Positions 1 to 9,238 of a DNA stretch of 64,000 bases are shown here, one piece after another. This DNA is from Rickettsia australis str. Phillips (GTDB lineage Bacteria > Pseudomonadota > Alphaproteobacteria > Rickettsiales > Rickettsiaceae). The notes under the pieces were generated by a model. The model was not told the origin of the DNA. It did no database searches and worked only from the letters and a program-made list of their open reading frames with translations. Made by a program: the position numbers and the translations under genes. The stretch's first letter is position 1. Every line of letters begins with the position of its first letter. The stretch lies in contig NZ_AKVZ01000011.1 in the NCBI RefSeq assembly GCF_000273745.1, positions 1 through 64,000 of the forward strand, written 5' to 3'.

Positions 1-11
1 GTTATTAATTA

Positions 12-75
12 AAGAGCTTTTTGAGCAAAAATTGATAAGATTTTTGAAAGAATAATATTCATATTTTAAGCTCTT
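12..75. repeat. AT-rich palindromic element, copy 1 of 3
   Basis: The 8-base arms AAGAGCTT (12-19) and AAGCTCTT (68-75) enclose a core reading GCAAAAATTGATAAGATTTT. Close versions of this core occur near 32588 and 38349. The right arm overlaps the stop codon of the minus-strand gene ending at 74. It resembles the Rickettsia palindromic element class, but I cannot assign a family. Confidence 0.6.
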
Positions 76-1135
76 AAGGCAGTGAATTCTTAAAATCATT
101 GTTTAATAAATAAGATTCGCTATTCATTCCATTTAGTCTTGAAATAGTGCGTTTGAATTCTGCGGCTCGTGCTGAACCTTGATATATTTTACTCGGCTTA
201 TCTTCTAAGCTCATAAATAAAAGGATTTTATAGAAATAGGCATTATCGATAAAGTTGATAAATCTAACGGTTGTATTTGTATCGTTAGCATCGATAGTAT
301 AAACGTTCTTCACTATGATAACGTTGAAATTTTGACAAATATTAACATAATCGATATAGCTTAAGTCTCTTGTAAATAATTCATTATAATCTGTTACTAA
401 TATTCGTTTATGCACTTTTTGAAATGATATTTCTCTACCTAGAACCTGTATATTTTGAGAAACAAGCTTATTATCACTAATCTCCGTGATAATTTTTTCA
501 AGTTTGTTTTGGTGTTCTAAAGTTAAGGGATAAATTATCCTTTCTCCTTTAACTCCTAAAGCTTTATCAAATCGATAATCATGGTGATTATCTAGATATT
601 TAACGTAAAATGTATTATTGATTATCTTTATAAAAGGTAAGAAAGATTCTCGTTGTAATCCGTCTTTGTAAAGATTATTGGGACTCGTGTTAGAGGTTAT
701 AAAAATAAAAATATTTTGCTTTATTAATGCATTAAATAATCTACCGATTATCATTGCATCGGTAATGTCTTTAATTTCAAATTCATCTATTCCAAGTACT
801 CTAGTTTGTTTAGCATAATCTGTGGCAATTTTAGGGATGATATCTTTTTGATTTTCTGTCTGTAATTTATGCATAGATTTATGTACTTCTTGCATAAAGT
901 GCTGATAGTGTATTATTATTTTAGATGTAGCTAATTCTTCAAAAAAAGAATTCATGAGCATAGTTTTACCGCTGCCCACCGGACCGTATAAATAAATTCC
1001 GCTTTTTAAGTTGTTTTGATTAAAGAATTTGAATAAACTTTTAGGCTTATTAAGTTCTGTTGCCAGCTGTTTTAATGCTTCTAGTAAAGCAGCTTGTTTT
1101 GAATCTAGTATTAATGAAGTAGAGGATTTAATCAT
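74..1135 (-). CDS. zapE: Cell division protein ZapE / AFG1-family ATPase
   Basis: This 353-residue P-loop ATPase belongs to the AFG1/ZapE family, which in other Proteobacteria acts at the division ring and in mitochondria helps clear damaged membrane proteins. The Walker A motif GPVGSGKT is at residues 51-58 and Walker B VLGIDEFE at 113-120. The stretch FIFITSNTSP (143-152) looks like sensor 1, and the segment after 'YQGSARAAEFKRT' matches the family's C-terminal end. Length is normal for the family. The gene stands alone. Its stop codon lies inside a palindromic element. The family call is secure; the role in Rickettsia is inferred. Confidence 0.9.
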   Translation of the reverse strand: MIKSSTSLILDSKQAALLEALKQLATELNKPKSLFKFFNQNNLKSGIYLYGPVGSGKTMLMNSFFEELATSKIIIHYQHFMQEVHKSMHKLQTENQKDIIPKIATDYAKQTRVLGIDEFEIKDITDAMIIGRLFNALIKQNIFIFITSNTSPNNLYKDGLQRESFLPFIKIINNTFYVKYLDNHHDYRFDKALGVKGERIIYPLTLEHQNKLEKIITEISDNKLVSQNIQVLGREISFQKVHKRILVTDYNELFTRDLSYIDYVNICQNFNVIIVKNVYTIDANDTNTTVRFINFIDNAYFYKILLFMSLEDKPSKIYQGSARAAEFKRTISRLNGMNSESYLLNNDFKNSLP

Positions 1136-1212
1136 CCAAAATATTTTTTCTCTAATTTGTTATATATTTTTTCTAAAATGTCGTTCTTAACTAAAAGCAG
1201 GAAGAGTTTGTT

Positions 1213-1300
1213 GTGTGGATCAATTTCACCTCTGTCATACCGTGGCTTGACCACGGAATCCAGTGAAAAATGCTAACCTTTGACATTTTTTTGTTATTTT
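1213..1300. repeat. Dispersed palindromic repeat (TGTCATACCGTGGC type)
   Basis: The spacer between zapE and queA contains TGTCATACCGTGG followed by CTTGACCACGG and 'ATCCAGTGAAAAATGC'. Related copies occur throughout the window (for example 12410-12450, 14216-14246, 20880-20910, 28260-28303, 39630-39775). Confidence 0.7.
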
Positions 1301-1349
1301 TTCTAGATTGCACCATCCTTTTAGTTGTTTGTAATGACGATTGTGGTTA

Positions 1350-2465
1350 TCATTTCTTATACAAAAGTGTTGCATCGCCATAGCTGAAAAAACGCATTTT
1401 TTCTTTTATAGCATATTTATATAATTCATGCATCTCTTTAAAGCCGGCAAAAGCACATATAAGCATAAATAAAGTAGATTTAGGGAAATGGAAATTAGTA
1501 AGTAGCATATCTGCTGTTTGAAATTTAAAACCCGGTGTTATGAAGATATCGGTTTCAAAGCTACCTGCTTTTACGATGCCATTATTGCAAGAACTCTCAA
1601 CTGTTCTAAGTGTTGTGGTACCGACTGCGATAATACGCCTCCTTTCTTGCTTTGCTCTGTTGATGATTTCAGCAGTTTCAGGAGTAATAGAGCAATATTC
1701 GGTGTGCATTTTATGCTCATGAATATTTTCGGTTTTTACAGGTAAAAAAGTTCCCGCTCCTACATGTAATGTTAAAAATGCAGTATGTACGCCTTTTGTT
1801 TTGAGTTTATCAAGTATATCCTTTGTAAAGTGTAACCCTGCAGTCGGTGTTGCAACTGAACCTTCTATTTGACTGTAAATTGTTTGATAGCGTTCGTTGT
1901 CATACACTATGTCATTGTCCTTATCTTTAATGTCATTCCTGCGAAAGCAGGAATCTAATTTTTCTGGATATCCGTTTTCAGGGGTATGATATAAAGTGCT
2001 ACGGGTATGATACAATGAATGTGACCTCCTAATATAAACAGGCAGCGGCATCTCACCGTATTTGTCCAAAAATTCAAATACCGAAATATTATCAAGATCG
2101 AATTTTACTTTAATCTCGCCCATCACAAGTTTTTCGGTAATAATTACCTTATGATTATCAAAATAAAATTCATCATCTACATGAAGCTTTCGAGTCGGTT
2201 TAGCAAAAGCCGACCAACTATCATCCGATAATTTTTGATTCAAATTTATTGTAACATTCTTCCACAAATGTAGCTTTGCTTTTATCACTTTGCTATTATT
2301 AAAGACTAATAAATCCCCTTCTTTTAAGTAATCTATTATGTTATAGAATTTAGTTTTAATAGGCGGCATAGCCGCAATTAGTAAATCTGAGTTATCGCGT
2401 TCACTAGATGGATACTGTGCTATAAGCTCGCTTGGTAAATTAAAGTCAAAATCAGATAGTTTCAT
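1350..2465 (-). CDS. queA: tRNA preQ1(34) S-adenosylmethionine ribosyltransferase-isomerase, with inserted palindromic peptide
   Basis: QueA transfers the ribosyl moiety of S-adenosylmethionine to preQ1 at the tRNA wobble base to make epoxyqueuosine. The N-terminus (LSDFDFNLPSELIAQYPS), VFNNSKVIKAKL (55-66), TPTAGLHFT (206-214), LHVGAGTFLPV and the C-terminal FFSYGDATLL are family signatures. At 371 residues it is longer than usual (about 350) because an extra segment of roughly residues 148-184 lies between LPVYIRR and ERYQTIYSQ. That segment is encoded by a palindromic repeat (about 1914-2024) read in frame. Flanking motifs are intact, so the enzyme may well be functional. Elements that insert in frame into genes are a known Rickettsia feature. 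Confidence 0.95.
   Translation of the reverse strand: MKLSDFDFNLPSELIAQYPSSERDNSDLLIAAMPPIKTKFYNIIDYLKEGDLLVFNNSKVIKAKLHLWKNVTINLNQKLSDDSWSAFAKPTRKLHVDDEFYFDNHKVIITEKLVMGEIKVKFDLDNISVFEFLDKYGEMPLPVYIRRSHSLYHTRSTLYHTPENGYPEKLDSCFRRNDIKDKDNDIVYDNERYQTIYSQIEGSVATPTAGLHFTKDILDKLKTKGVHTAFLTLHVGAGTFLPVKTENIHEHKMHTEYCSITPETAEIINRAKQERRRIIAVGTTTLRTVESSCNNGIVKAGSFETDIFITPGFKFQTADMLLTNFHFPKSTLFMLICAFAGFKEMHELYKYAIKEKMRFFSYGDATLLYKK
1914..2024. repeat. Rickettsia palindromic element inside queA
   Basis: The stretch includes TGTCATTCCTGCGAAAGCAG, which is the same hairpin unit found in spacers at 9091, 11491 and 63367, followed by two near-copies of a GGTATGATA sequence. It is read through in frame and adds about 37 residues to QueA. 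Boundaries are estimated from the family alignment pattern. Confidence 0.75.
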
Positions 2466-2561
2466 TATAGAATATTAGCAGTTAAAGAAGTGATTATAAC
2501 AGTATATTACAATATTTAATATAAGATTTTATTTTATTAATTGATTAACAAAGAGGAAATT

Positions 2562-3711
2562 ATGAAGAAACAAGCAGAAAAAATAAAAATAACCGATGAT
2601 ATAATTAGGAATAAATTTGATGAGATATTAAGCGGTAAAGATATAGAAGAACAACAAATTATGGGATTTAATAATTTTTATTGAAGATCCAAATATAAAT
2701 ATTCGTTACGCGTACAAGGAGGCATACACCAATACATGTAGTATAGCAGTAATGTCTAGCGAGTTTATAGTTAAAGCAATTAGTCAAGGTAATTATGATT
2801 TAGTTGATAATATATTAATAGCTCTAAATGTTGATCAGCATACTTATGCAAGTACAATAGAACATGATTTTGGCAGTCTTTTATATTTTGCGTGTAAGCA
2901 TCATCAGAAAAAGATAGCCAAGCTTTTATTTGAAAAAGGAGCGGATATAAACTTTAGTAAGAATTATTGTAACCCACCTTTATATAGTGCTATAGAAGCC
3001 GGACACTTGGATATGGTAGCATTTTTACTTGAAAATGGTTTTTACAGGGAAGGGAAAAATTTCTCTTGTTTAGAAACAGCTGTTTTAAACAGAAATGTAG
3101 CTATGGTAGCTAAATTGCTTGCTTATGGTGCTAAATATGGAAGATACCGTATTTGAAAGGTTAACGTATTTAAATAAAGATCATTGGATTCAGACTCTGC
3201 AGGATAAGCAACATAAAATAGATATAAAAGTATTTTTACAATACGGTGTTAATTCAGATGTGGTGTATTCTAACGGTCAAATGATCAAGGATATGGAAGC
3301 AGTTTATGAACCTCTGAGAGCACTTTTAACGCTTGGATCTGCATTTCGTCTGAATGATTACAAGGGACTTAAGGCTATTGACAAGAAAGATTTAGTAGCA
3401 TTTATTCAATGGAAATCAGAAATATGGCTGGTTAAAAAAGATGTTTCTAAGGATGAGTATATTAAAAGTTTATTAGGGCTGACTACATTTTCAAAACAAG
3501 TGAAATTGGATTTGAATGATTCCATAGAACAACCGCTAATAAAATTAAGAGAAAAGATAGATAAATTGGCATCTCTTTGAAGTTTCAATGCCTTGTAAAA
3601 ATTGCAGATATTATTAAAGGTAACGTTGAATGTCAGATAACATTTGATGATGAGTTAACATATAATATTGCACTGGATTTACTGAAAAAAACAGGTTTTA
3701 AGTTCAAGTAA
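2562..3711 (+). pseudogene. Ankyrin-repeat protein, frameshifted
   Basis: A reading frame starts at ATG 2562 (MKKQAEKIKITDDII), stops at about 2684, continues in another frame (FIEDPNINIRYAYKEAY into the part covering 2752-3156), shifts again near 3140 into the part ending at 3580, and shifts once more to end at 3709-3711 (ALDLLKKTGFKFK). The middle holds ankyrin-like units, for example 'GSLLYFACKHHQKKIAKLLF', 'NPPLYSAIEAGHLDMVAFLL' and 'CLETAVLNRNVAMVAKLLAY'. The pieces read as one ancestral protein of about 380 residues. Ankyrin proteins of rickettsiae are candidate host-interaction proteins, but this copy is most likely dead. Sequencing error cannot be excluded for a single shift, though three make decay more likely. 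Confidence 0.8.
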
Positions 3712-3962
3712 CAGGAGAAGCAGAGGAACTACTGACTTAGTTTAAAGGTTGAGGACGGTATTATGTCACGTAAGGTTTGCTTGCGTGTATACTAAAGGTC
3801 GTTATTGCAAGGAAAAACTGTAAGTTTTGGTGAAGCAATCTCAGGGATGCTTGACAAGATCGCCACGTCGCTTCGCTCCTCGCAATGACTATCTGGCGTC
3901 TATGCCACAACGCCGGTGGGGGGCGCGCGCGCCCTCCCCCCCACGGTATGACAATAATTGTT
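3712..3962. repeat. Spacer with palindromic repeats and a very GC-rich hairpin
   Basis: No gene is seen. The spacer holds a repeat of the 'TCGTCATTGCGAG' type in degraded form (TTTTGGTGAAGCAATCTCAG to CTCCTCGCAATGAC). It also contains a nearly perfect GC-only palindrome at 3916-3944, GTGGGGGG and CCCCCCAC arms around CGCGCGCG. This is striking in an AT-rich genome. Confidence 0.6.
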
Positions 3963-5732
3963 TCACAATATCAACCCTTTAACTTGGGAGTTCCATAATT
4001 TTTGATATAGCTTACTATTTTTTAGTAATTCTGCGTGGCTACCGTCATCGATTATGCTACCTTTTTCAAAAACTAGAATTCTATCCATATTGAGTAAAGT
4101 AGATAATCTGTGAGCAATGACTATTACGGTTTTATTTTGCATCAAATAATCCATTGACTCTTGAATCAGGCTTTCAGTATCACTATCTAAGCTACTTGTT
4201 GCTTCATCAAGAATTAGAATAGGAGCATTTTTTAAGATGGCTCTTGCTATGATAATTCTTTGACGCTGACCACCTGATAAGTTATTCCCCCGCTCGCCGC
4301 ACATAGTATCGTAACCGTCCTGTAGATTATCGATAACATCATGAATATGCGCAGCTTTTGCAGCAATTATAACCTCCTCAAGAGTAGCTTCTTTTTTTCC
4401 GTATCTGATATTTTCCAAAATGGTACGATGAAAAAGTACTGGTTCTTGAGGTATAAGGCTAATTGCTTTTCTTAAAGAATCTTGAGTTACGTTTTTAATA
4501 TTTTGATTATCTATTAAAATCATTCCTTCTTCTATATCATGTAACCTAGTCAGCAAACTAATAAAAGTGGTTTTCCCTGAACCGGAAAATCCGACCAGTC
4601 CTACTTTTTGTTTACTCGGTATTAATACCGATTTATTATAAAATAGATTGCTATTATGATGATAATTAAATGTAACATTTCTAAATTCGATAACCCCTTC
4701 TTTGATATCTAAAGGAGTAGCGTTTTCAATATCCGTTATAATATGCGGTGCCATTAAAGATAAGCCTTGATTAAATGCCCCGACCTGCTCGAACATATCA
4801 CCGATTTCTTGCGTTAAATCCCAAATATCGTCTGCTACATTTATACATAATGTTAGCACTAATACGCAATCACCTATGCTTATAGATAATTCGCTGCGAA
4901 GTTTAGATAAATAATAAATCATTATAAAAATCATTATTGAACAAGAAGTTCCAAGAGCATAACGCAATTTGAACATAAAGAATTGCATAGTCTGCTCATC
5001 AGCCACGGCATTTTCTACCCTTGTTTCTAGATGTTGACGTTCAAATTTATGGGCTGTAAACATTCTAACAGCAGTAATATTGCTAATTGCATCTACGATA
5101 CTACCGGCAACAAAAGATTGACTTCTAGCATAATTTAAGGAGTATTTATTGATTCTATCCGAGAAAAGAACACTAAGCCCTAAAAAAACCGTAATCCATA
5201 AAGTAAATATCGTCGCAAAAACGTAATGTACAGAATATAAAGCAATTAATGCAAATATGATAATAGCAAGTTTGCGCAGAATTTTTTCACCGAATATTGA
5301 AATAATCATCTCAAACGATCTTGCGGTTTCGGTAATACGATTGCTAATATGTCCGGCTAAATTATCCTGAAAGAATTTATGGCTATGATATTGAGTATAA
5401 TTATAAAGTTCATTTAGTATTTTGCCTTTTATTACGGGCATAGTCTTTAGATACAAATAATCATATGAACGATATGCTATATTAATACTTTCCCACCACA
5501 GAGCATAAAATACTGCCCAGTAAATCATGGAAGATAAAAGGTTATTAGCATTCTCATCGCTGAAAGATTCTATTAAATCAATGATTTTTTGAAGTAGGAT
5601 ACTATCAATTGCCGGAATCATACCGAGTAAAATACAAATTACAGTCAATAAAGTAATTTTAACGTTATCGAATTTTAAAAAATAAATACCTAAGCTAAAT
5701 GTTGATTTAGATAAAGTAGGGTATTTTATCAC
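3963..5732 (-). CDS. ABC exporter, fused permease and ATPase (MsbA/ATM1-like)
   Basis: This is a half-size ABC exporter: an N-terminal membrane domain with about six helices (residues about 20-300), then an ATPase domain. The domain has Walker A GFSGSGKT, a Q-loop (LIPQEPVLF), the signature LSGGQRQR, Walker B ILILDEAT and the H-loop IAHRLST. The start is placed at GTG 5732, which has GAGG 9 bases upstream; a longer frame opening at TTG 5747 would include that ribosome-binding site in the coding region. Substrate is unknown; the family exports lipids, peptides or drugs. Remnants at 16462-16755 look like the membrane part of a related exporter. Confidence 0.85.
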   Translation of the reverse strand: MIKYPTLSKSTFSLGIYFLKFDNVKITLLTVICILLGMIPAIDSILLQKIIDLIESFSDENANNLLSSMIYWAVFYALWWESINIAYRSYDYLYLKTMPVIKGKILNELYNYTQYHSHKFFQDNLAGHISNRITETARSFEMIISIFGEKILRKLAIIIFALIALYSVHYVFATIFTLWITVFLGLSVLFSDRINKYSLNYARSQSFVAGSIVDAISNITAVRMFTAHKFERQHLETRVENAVADEQTMQFFMFKLRYALGTSCSIMIFIMIYYLSKLRSELSISIGDCVLVLTLCINVADDIWDLTQEIGDMFEQVGAFNQGLSLMAPHIITDIENATPLDIKEGVIEFRNVTFNYHHNSNLFYNKSVLIPSKQKVGLVGFSGSGKTTFISLLTRLHDIEEGMILIDNQNIKNVTQDSLRKAISLIPQEPVLFHRTILENIRYGKKEATLEEVIIAAKAAHIHDVIDNLQDGYDTMCGERGNNLSGGQRQRIIIARAILKNAPILILDEATSSLDSDTESLIQESMDYLMQNKTVIVIAHRLSTLLNMDRILVFEKGSIIDDGSHAELLKNSKLYQKLWNSQVKGLIL

Positions 5733-5914
5733 GATAATGTACCTCAATTTTAAAATAATATATAATTCGTGTTATTGCAGAGCATATTTAAATTTAATTA
5801 TTTTGCAAAAATATACTTTAAAATATTAAATCTATGGAAAAATAATAAACAAGCCTTGCTTCTTACCTTAAATAATGCTACAAAATTCGGAAAATAACTT
5901 CAAAATCATTAGAA

Positions 5915-6187
5915 ATGCAAGAAAAAGAAGTATCTAATAACTTTTTAGAAGAACAAGAAAAGTCTAAGGAAGACGATTCTCCGTTCTTTGATGTAAAATA
6001 TATTTGTCAAGCAAGTTTACTAATTACGGATTCTATCCGAAAAGGGTATGATGTAACTCAATTGCCCAATGGTGATATTAATGTTACAGAAGTAAGAATA
6101 GTAAATGTTCATTATAATTGGAACTCCGAAAAAGGAAAATTTGTTAAAACTAATCAGATAGAATTTAATAATAGCAAAGGTGGATGA
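5915..6187 (+). CDS. Small orphan protein (Rickettsia-type, possibly DUF2671)
   Basis: A 90-residue acidic protein without a signal peptide or membrane segment. The N-terminus is rich in Glu/Lys (MQEKEVSNNFLEEQEKSKED). The centre reads DVKYICQASLLITDSIRKGY, followed by a beta-rich stretch (GDINVTEVRIVNVHYNW). I recall a Rickettsia-restricted family of about this length, named DUF2671, but cannot confirm it here. It lies between an ABC exporter on the other strand and cydA. Function is unknown. Confidence 0.6.
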   Translation: MQEKEVSNNFLEEQEKSKEDDSPFFDVKYICQASLLITDSIRKGYDVTQLPNGDINVTEVRIVNVHYNWNSEKGKFVKTNQIEFNNSKGG

Positions 6188-6229
6188 TTAAATCAAATAC
6201 TGTATTAATGTTATTGTGTACTTAGGTTT

Positions 6230-6371
6230 TTTCGTCATTGCAAGCGGGCATTGCCCGTGTGATACCAAATCGTCATTGCGAGCAGCCATAGGCTGCGTGG
6301 CAATCTCATGAAATAATAAGAAACTCCTGAGATTGCTTCGTCAAAATTTTCAATTTTTCTTGCAATGACTT
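6230..6371. repeat. Palindromic repeat (CGTCATTGCGAG type) upstream of cydA
   Basis: The unit CGTCATTGCGAGCAGCCATA leads to GCTGCGTGGCAATCTCA, then a central AT-rich part, then TGAGATTGCTTCGTCAAAA and TTGCAATGAC. The two halves are inverted copies. Similar elements lie at 10027-10230, 46789-46898, 48667-48787, 57838-57960 and 59085-59205. Confidence 0.7.
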
Positions 6372-6396
6372 TGAATCTTAAAACAGCAGCTTAAAT

Positions 6397-7751
6397 ATGG
6401 AATTTGATCAAGTATTATTATCTAGGATTCAGTTTGCTTTTACCATAAGTTTTCATATAATATTTCCTGCTTTTACTATAGGGCTTGCAAGCTTTTTAGT
6501 GGTAATTGAAGGGTTATGGTTAAAAACAAAAAAGCTGGTTTATCAAGAAATATACAAATTTTGGGTGAAGATTTTTGCCGTTACTTTCAGTATGGGAGTA
6601 GTTTCGGGCGTTGTAATGTCTTATCAATTCGGTACTAACTGGTCGAGTTTTTCAGATAAGGTTGGAAATGTCCTCGGTCCACTTCTCGGTTTTGAAGTAT
6701 TTACTGCCTTTTTCCTCGAATCTTCTTTTTTAGGTATAATGTTATTCGGCTTTAATAAAGTCAGTAAAAAAGTACATTTTATTTCTACGTTAATAGTTGC
6801 TGTTGGTACTGTAATCTCAGCTTTTTGGATACTTGCAGCTAGTAGTTGGATGCATACGCCTGCTGGTTTTGAACTGCAAGGCGATGGGTTTTTTTCCCTT
6901 TAAATTGGCTAGAAATTATCTTTAACCCTTCTTTCCCATATCGCTTTTTCCATATGATTACGGCGGCTTATTTAACTACTTCTTTTGTTATCGGTGGTGT
7001 AGCTAGCTTTTATTTACTAAATAATCGTTATAAAGAGCATGCTAAAATTATGCTTTTTATGGCGGTGTTAATGGCGTTAATCGTTGCACCTATTCAAATA
7101 TTTATCGGTGATTTGCATGGTTTAAATACTCTTAAATATCAGCCGGTTAAAGTTTCGGCTATGGAAGGGATTTGGAATACGGAAAAAGGAGCAGCTTTTA
7201 ATCTTATCGGTTTTCCTGACGTGGCAGAAGAAAAAACAAAATATGCTGTAGAAATACCTTATGCTAGTAGTTTAATTTTAACGCATAGCTTAGATGGTGA
7301 GGTGAAAGGATTAAAAGAATGGATAAAAGAAGAGCGTCCGCCAGTTGCAGTAGTATTTTTTAGCTTTCGTATTATGATAGGAATCGGTTTCTTAATGGTA
7401 TTTACAGGTATTGCGGGGTTATATCTTTACTTAAAGAAAAGATTATATACTACGCATTGGTTTCAATATTGGTATATATTAATGTCGCCTTCAGGTTTTA
7501 TTGCAGTACTTGCTGGTTGGTTTGTAACCGAGGTAGGTAGACAACCTTATATAGTATATAATATTTTAAAAACTGTGGATATGGTATCACCGGTACTCGG
7601 CAAATATGTGTTTATTTCTCTAATTGCTTTTGTAGTGGTGTATGTGATTATTTTCGGAGCGGGTATGTATTATATAATGCATTTAATAAAGCAAGGTATA
7701 GAAGCGATAGATAATAAAGAAACGTACAGAGGTATGGATAATCGGTTGTGA
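6397..7751 (+). pseudogene. cydA: Cytochrome bd ubiquinol oxidase subunit I, split by a frameshift
   Basis: CydA carries the three hemes and oxidises quinol in the bd-type oxygen reductase. The first part (6397-6903, 168 residues) begins MEFDQVLLSRIQFAFTISFH and includes 'YQFGTNWSSFSDKVGNVLGP', both strong CydA signatures. It runs out after 'HTPAGFELQGDG'. The second part continues in another frame from about 6905 (NWLEIIFNPSFPYRFFHMIT) to 7751 and contains GWFVTEVGRQPY. The break is at a run of seven T (6889-6895); one extra T would restore one frame of about 452 residues with a short Q-loop of the CIO type. cydB downstream is intact. This is either a recent loss, a homopolymer error, or slippage-dependent expression. 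Confidence 0.85.
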
Positions 7752-7755
7752 TTTA

Positions 7756-7832
7756 TGTCATACCGCGATTTGATCGCGGTATCTACCAAAAATGTAATTC
7801 AAAATATACCGCGATCAAGTCGCGGTATGACA
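7756..7832. repeat. Palindromic repeat between cydA and cydB
   Basis: TGTCATACCGCGATTTGATC at the left and GATCAAGTCGCGGTATGACA at the right form an almost perfect inverted pair, and each half is itself a small hairpin. It lies in the spacer of an expected co-transcribed pair and so would fold in the mRNA. Confidence 0.75.
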
Positions 7833-7845
7833 ATGTAGGCAATTT

Positions 7846-8865
7846 ATGTTAAACTTTACACCTTATATAGATTTACCGCTTGTTTGGGGTGGTCTTATAG
7901 CTACCGCTATTTGTTTATATGTTTTATTAGACGGTTTTGATTTAGGAGTAGGAATCTTATTTCCGTTTGCACCTACCGATGATTGCCGTCATAAAATGAT
8001 CAATTCTATTGCTCCTTTTTGGGACGGTAACGAAACTTGGTTAGTACTTGGCGGCGGTGGTTTATTTGCAGCTTTCCCGCTGGCATATTCGCTATTAATG
8101 CCGGCTTTATATATTCCTATTATATTAATGTTACTTGGTCTAATATTTCGTGGTGTAGCGTTTGAATTCCGTTTTAAGGCTCATATAGGTCATCGTTGTA
8201 TTTGGGATTATGCTTTTCATTTTGGTTCTATGCTTGCTGTTTTTTGTCAAGGCTTAATGCTTGGTACGTTTGTCCAAGGAATAAAGATAGAGGGACGAGA
8301 ATTTGCAGGAGGGAGCTTTGATTTTCTTACTCCCTTTTCTGTTATGACTGGGATAGCATTAATATTCGGTTATGCACTCTTGGGTGCTACTTGGCTTATT
8401 TTGAAAACAGAAAAGAAAACACAAGATTGGGCTTATAAATCTGCTTTATATATTTTATTTTACGTTGCACTTTTTATGGGGCTTGTAAGCTTATGGGTTC
8501 CTTTCTTAAATAACCACATAAATCATCGTTGGTTTAGTGTACCTAATATTTACTATTTATTGATTGTACCTATTGTAACTGCTTTAATATTTATCAAGTT
8601 AATTAAAGCCGTTAAACAAAAAAAAGAAGTAAAGCCGTTTGTTTATACAATCTTGTTATTTTTATTAGGATATTTAGGGCTTGCAATAAGTATATGGCCA
8701 TATATCGTTCCTTATAAAGTGACGCTCGAAACCGCAGCAGCAGCACCGGAATCACAGTCTTTACTGTTGGTAGGGGCGGGGATATTCCTACCTGTCATAC
8801 TTGGCTATACTTTCTATTGTTATTATATATTCCGTGGCAAATCATCTCATTATCCGATATATTAG
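7846..8865 (+). CDS. cydB: Cytochrome bd ubiquinol oxidase subunit II
   Basis: CydB pairs with CydA in the quinol oxidase of the inner membrane. The 339-residue protein has about eight to nine membrane helices. It shows family motifs near the start (LPLVWGGLIATAICLYVLLDG and FDLGVGILFPF) and APFWDGNETWLVLGGGGLF at about residues 57-75. Length is slightly short of the E. coli protein, which is normal for the CIO-like branch. The gene reads cleanly although cydA upstream is frameshifted, which suggests that the cydA damage is recent or not real. Confidence 0.93.
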   Translation: MLNFTPYIDLPLVWGGLIATAICLYVLLDGFDLGVGILFPFAPTDDCRHKMINSIAPFWDGNETWLVLGGGGLFAAFPLAYSLLMPALYIPIILMLLGLIFRGVAFEFRFKAHIGHRCIWDYAFHFGSMLAVFCQGLMLGTFVQGIKIEGREFAGGSFDFLTPFSVMTGIALIFGYALLGATWLILKTEKKTQDWAYKSALYILFYVALFMGLVSLWVPFLNNHINHRWFSVPNIYYLLIVPIVTALIFIKLIKAVKQKKEVKPFVYTILLFLLGYLGLAISIWPYIVPYKVTLETAAAAPESQSLLLVGAGIFLPVILGYTFYCYYIFRGKSSHYPIY

Positions 8866-8870
8866 GCTCT

Positions 8871-9011
8871 GTGAACATTTCTAAAAAATTTAAAAAAATA
8901 ACTTCTTGTCTAAAAGGGTGGCAATGGTTTATTATCCTATGGTTTAGCGGATTATTATCCACGCTACTTTTAACTTATATAGTTAAGTTGGTGTTTAGGG
9001 TGATAGGGTAA
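8871..9011 (+). CDS. CydX-like small subunit of bd oxidase (DUF2474-type)
   Basis: A 46-residue protein with one membrane helix follows cydB by 5 bases. A GTG start at 8871 is preferred over a TTG at 8817, which would overlap the end of cydB by 49 bases. Its core KGWQWFIILWFSGLLSTLLL and 'VKLVFRVIG' end fits the pattern of DUF2474/CydX-like peptides (Trp near the membrane entry, IW.S, terminal Arg), which are coded just after cydB and stabilise the heme sites. The assignment rests on position, length and pattern. Confidence 0.6.
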   Translation: MNISKKFKKITSCLKGWQWFIILWFSGLLSTLLLTYIVKLVFRVIG

Positions 9012-9090
9012 AATTATTATTATTACAAGCGTAATAATGTCATGCCTAGCTAAAAGAGGTTTTGTTGCATGGTTTGAGAAAAGTGTTCAA

Positions 9091-9203
9091 TGTCATTCCT
9101 GCGAAAGCAGGCATCCATCATAAAGCGCGATAGAACGAGCTTTGAATTTCAAAAAATTGCTGTATTGATATTTTTTTGGATTCCTGCTTTCGCAGGAATG
9201 ACA
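9091..9203. repeat. Palindromic repeat (TGTCATTCCTGC type)
   Basis: Left end TGTCATTCCTGCGAAAGCAG, right end CTGCTTTCGCAGGAATGACA, with an AT-rich centre. Each end is itself a hairpin. It occupies most of the spacer before the glycosyltransferase gene. Confidence 0.75.
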
Positions 9204-9238
9204 TTGAATATATGCAATGACATTTAAAGTATAGATAT

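Noticed and set aside
1518-1745. Plus-strand frames of 60-75 codons over queA
   Set aside because: They lie opposite the conserved QueA coding sequence and show no own signature.
6889-6953. Programmed frameshifting as the normal way to make CydA
   Set aside because: No slippery heptamer plus stimulatory structure is evident; a simple T-run deletion explains the break.
8817-8870. TTG start giving a 64-residue CydX-like protein
   Set aside because: It would overlap cydB by 49 bases, and the added residues do not fit the small-subunit pattern.
9091-9203. Possible CRISPR array from the many TGTCATTCC repeats
   Set aside because: Copies are dispersed, palindromic and unevenly spaced, and no cas genes are present.
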